From Burkholderia pyrrocinia (GTDB taxonomy: Bacteria > Pseudomonadota > Gammaproteobacteria > Burkholderiales > Burkholderiaceae): a stretch of 64,000 bases of DNA. Of the stretch, positions 63,076 through 64,000 are shown piece after piece (position 1 is the first letter of the stretch; each line of letters begins with the position of its first letter). Under the pieces are notes generated by a model. It was given only the letters and a program-made list of their open reading frames with translations. It did no database searches and was not told the origin of the DNA. The position numbers were made by a program, and so were the translations under genes. Location: contig NZ_CP070979.1 in assembly GCF_018417535.1 (NCBI RefSeq), forward strand, positions 868,001 through 932,000. The letters are read 5' to 3'.

Positions 63076-64000
63076 TCACAACCCCTTCGCTTTCAGTTGC
63101 GCATCCAGACGCGGATACACGCGTCGCGCATTGCCTTCGTAGATCTTGTGCCGCGCGTGCGCATCGAGCGACGACGCCTCGATGTAGCGCTTCGTATCGT
63201 CGTAGTAGTGGCCGGTCTCGGGATCGATCCCGCGCACCGCGCCGATCATCTCGCTCGCGAACAGGATGTTGTCCACCGGGATCACGCCGGTCAGCAGGTC
63301 GATGCCGGGCTGGTGATACACGCACGTATCGAAGAACACGTTGTTCAGCAGATGGTCTTTCAGCAGCGGCTTCTTCAGCTCCTGCGCGAGCCCGCGAAAA
63401 CGTCCCCAGTGATACGGCACCGCGCCGCCGCCATGCGGAATCACGAAGCGCAGCGTCGGGAAATCACGGAACAGGTCGGAGGTCAGGCACTGCATGAAGG
63501 CCGTCGTATCGGCATTCAGGTAATGCGCGCCGGTCGTGTGGAAGCACGCGTTGCAGCTCGTGCTCACATGGATCATCGCGGGAATGTCGTACTCGACCAT
63601 CTTCTCGTAGACCGGATACCAGTAGCGGTCCGACAGCGGCGGGCTGGTCCAGTGGCCGCCGGACGGGTCGGGGTTCAGGTTGAGCGCGACATTGCCGTAT
63701 TCGTCGACACACCGGACGAGCTCCGGAATGCAGGTCGCGACATCGACGCCCGGGCTCTGCGGCAGCATCGCGGCCGGCACGAAGCGATCGGGGAAAAGCT
63801 GGTGCACGCGATGGCACAGCTCGTTGCACACGGCCGCCCACGTGCTCGACACCGCGAAATCGCCGATGTGATGCGCCATGAAGCTCGCGCGCGGGCTGAA
63901 GACCGTCAGGTCGAGGCCGCGTTCGCGCATCAGCCGGAGCTGGTTGAGTTCGATCGATTCGCGCAGCTCGTCGTCGCCGATGTTCAGCTCGGAGACCTTC
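63076..64000 (-). CDS. ligJ: 4-oxalomesaconate hydratase (LigJ-type amidohydrolase), 5' end outside window
   Basis: The last ~307 codons of an amidohydrolase-superfamily protein of the LigJ group. [40 protein letters not shown] (metal His) and [20 protein letters not shown] (metal His) agree with LigJ, as does [19 protein letters not shown] (final acidic site residue). It hydrates 4-oxalomesaconate to CHA, the substrate of the aldolase encoded 2 bp downstream. The frame continues past the right edge. Confidence 0.88.
   Translation of the reverse strand, partial: KVSELNIGDDELRESIELNQLRLMRERGLDLTVFSPRASFMAHHIGDFAVSSTWAAVCNELCHRVHQLFPDRFVPAAMLPQSPGVDVATCIPELVRCVDEYGNVALNLNPDPSGGHWTSPPLSDRYWYPVYEKMVEYDIPAMIHVSTSCNACFHTTGAHYLNADTTAFMQCLTSDLFRDFPTLRFVIPHGGGAVPYHWGRFRGLAQELKKPLLKDHLLNNVFFDTCVYHQPGIDLLTGVIPVDNILFASEMIGAVRGIDPETGHYYDDTKRYIEASSLDAHARHKIYEGNARRVYPRLDAQLKAKGL

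Noticed and set aside
1..64000. tRNA or rRNA genes, CRISPR arrays, intact insertion sequences and phage genes
   Set aside because: No cloverleaf, no regularly spaced repeats and no transposase or integrase frame were recognised on either strand by reading; a dedicated search could still find something small.

Overview
The window is GC-rich, tightly packed proteobacterial DNA. The gene families present (Burkholderia-type porin, squalene-hopene cyclase, DUF4148 proteins, MarR-GNAT fusion, stacked ABC and catabolic operons) point to a Burkholderia, most likely a Burkholderia cepacia complex species. The high share of catabolic, transport and regulatory genes and the lack of core housekeeping genes suggest a secondary chromosome. 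This is inference from gene content; no rRNA, tRNA, CRISPR array or intact insertion sequence was seen.

Layout. 1-1.3 kb: decayed DNA with a LysR gene that lost its middle. 1.3-4.5 kb: MFS transporter divergent from L-asparaginase and a GntR regulator. 5-12.8 kb: DUF3224 protein, chemoreceptor, VOC protein, cupin, an SDR/MerR pair with a clear MerR-type dyad, cold-shock protein, class V aminotransferase and a P-loop kinase-like protein. 13-18.6 kb: TetR divergent from squalene-hopene cyclase, an ankyrin-like protein, a LuxR remnant, a cupin and a class C beta-lactamase. 19.2-23.3 kb: three translationally coupled genes of unknown function (PcfJ-like, DUF1266, DUF4034/Sel1-like). 23.4-26.9 kb: alpha/beta hydrolase, FlxA-like protein, two small ORFs and a YncE-like beta-propeller. 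27-35.6 kb: a branched-chain-type ABC transporter (livKHMGF order) joined to an AllC-type amidohydrolase and an MlrC-type protein, under a divergent GntR with a perfect 20-bp palindrome. 35.7-41.4 kb: permease, class III aminotransferase and aldehyde dehydrogenase, an amine catabolic operon divergent from an AraC regulator. 41.7-46 kb: an unusual alpha/beta-hydrolase-like plus PEP-synthase-like fusion and a MarR-GNAT protein with two operator copies.

46.1-55.5 kb is an accessory block of visibly lower GC, bounded by broken genes (a deacylase fragment on the left, a frameshifted patatin fragment on the right). It holds an ECF sigma/anti-sigma pair, a second sigma gene fused in frame to a LysR tail, three small secreted DUF4148 proteins, a BON protein, a YceI lipoprotein and a membrane adenylate cyclase with a ferredoxin domain. 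Four sites matching GGAATAA..-N13-GGT, plus a weaker fifth, precede the sigma genes and the DUF4148 genes. I read the block as one self-contained ECF regulon.

55.6-64 kb: pentapeptide-repeat protein, polyamine-type binding protein, then porin, tannase-family esterase, a solute-binding-like protein, a CHA aldolase (LigK/GalC) and the 3' part of a 4-oxalomesaconate hydratase (LigJ). The last group reads as the edge of a gallate/protocatechuate 4,5-cleavage cluster that continues to the right.
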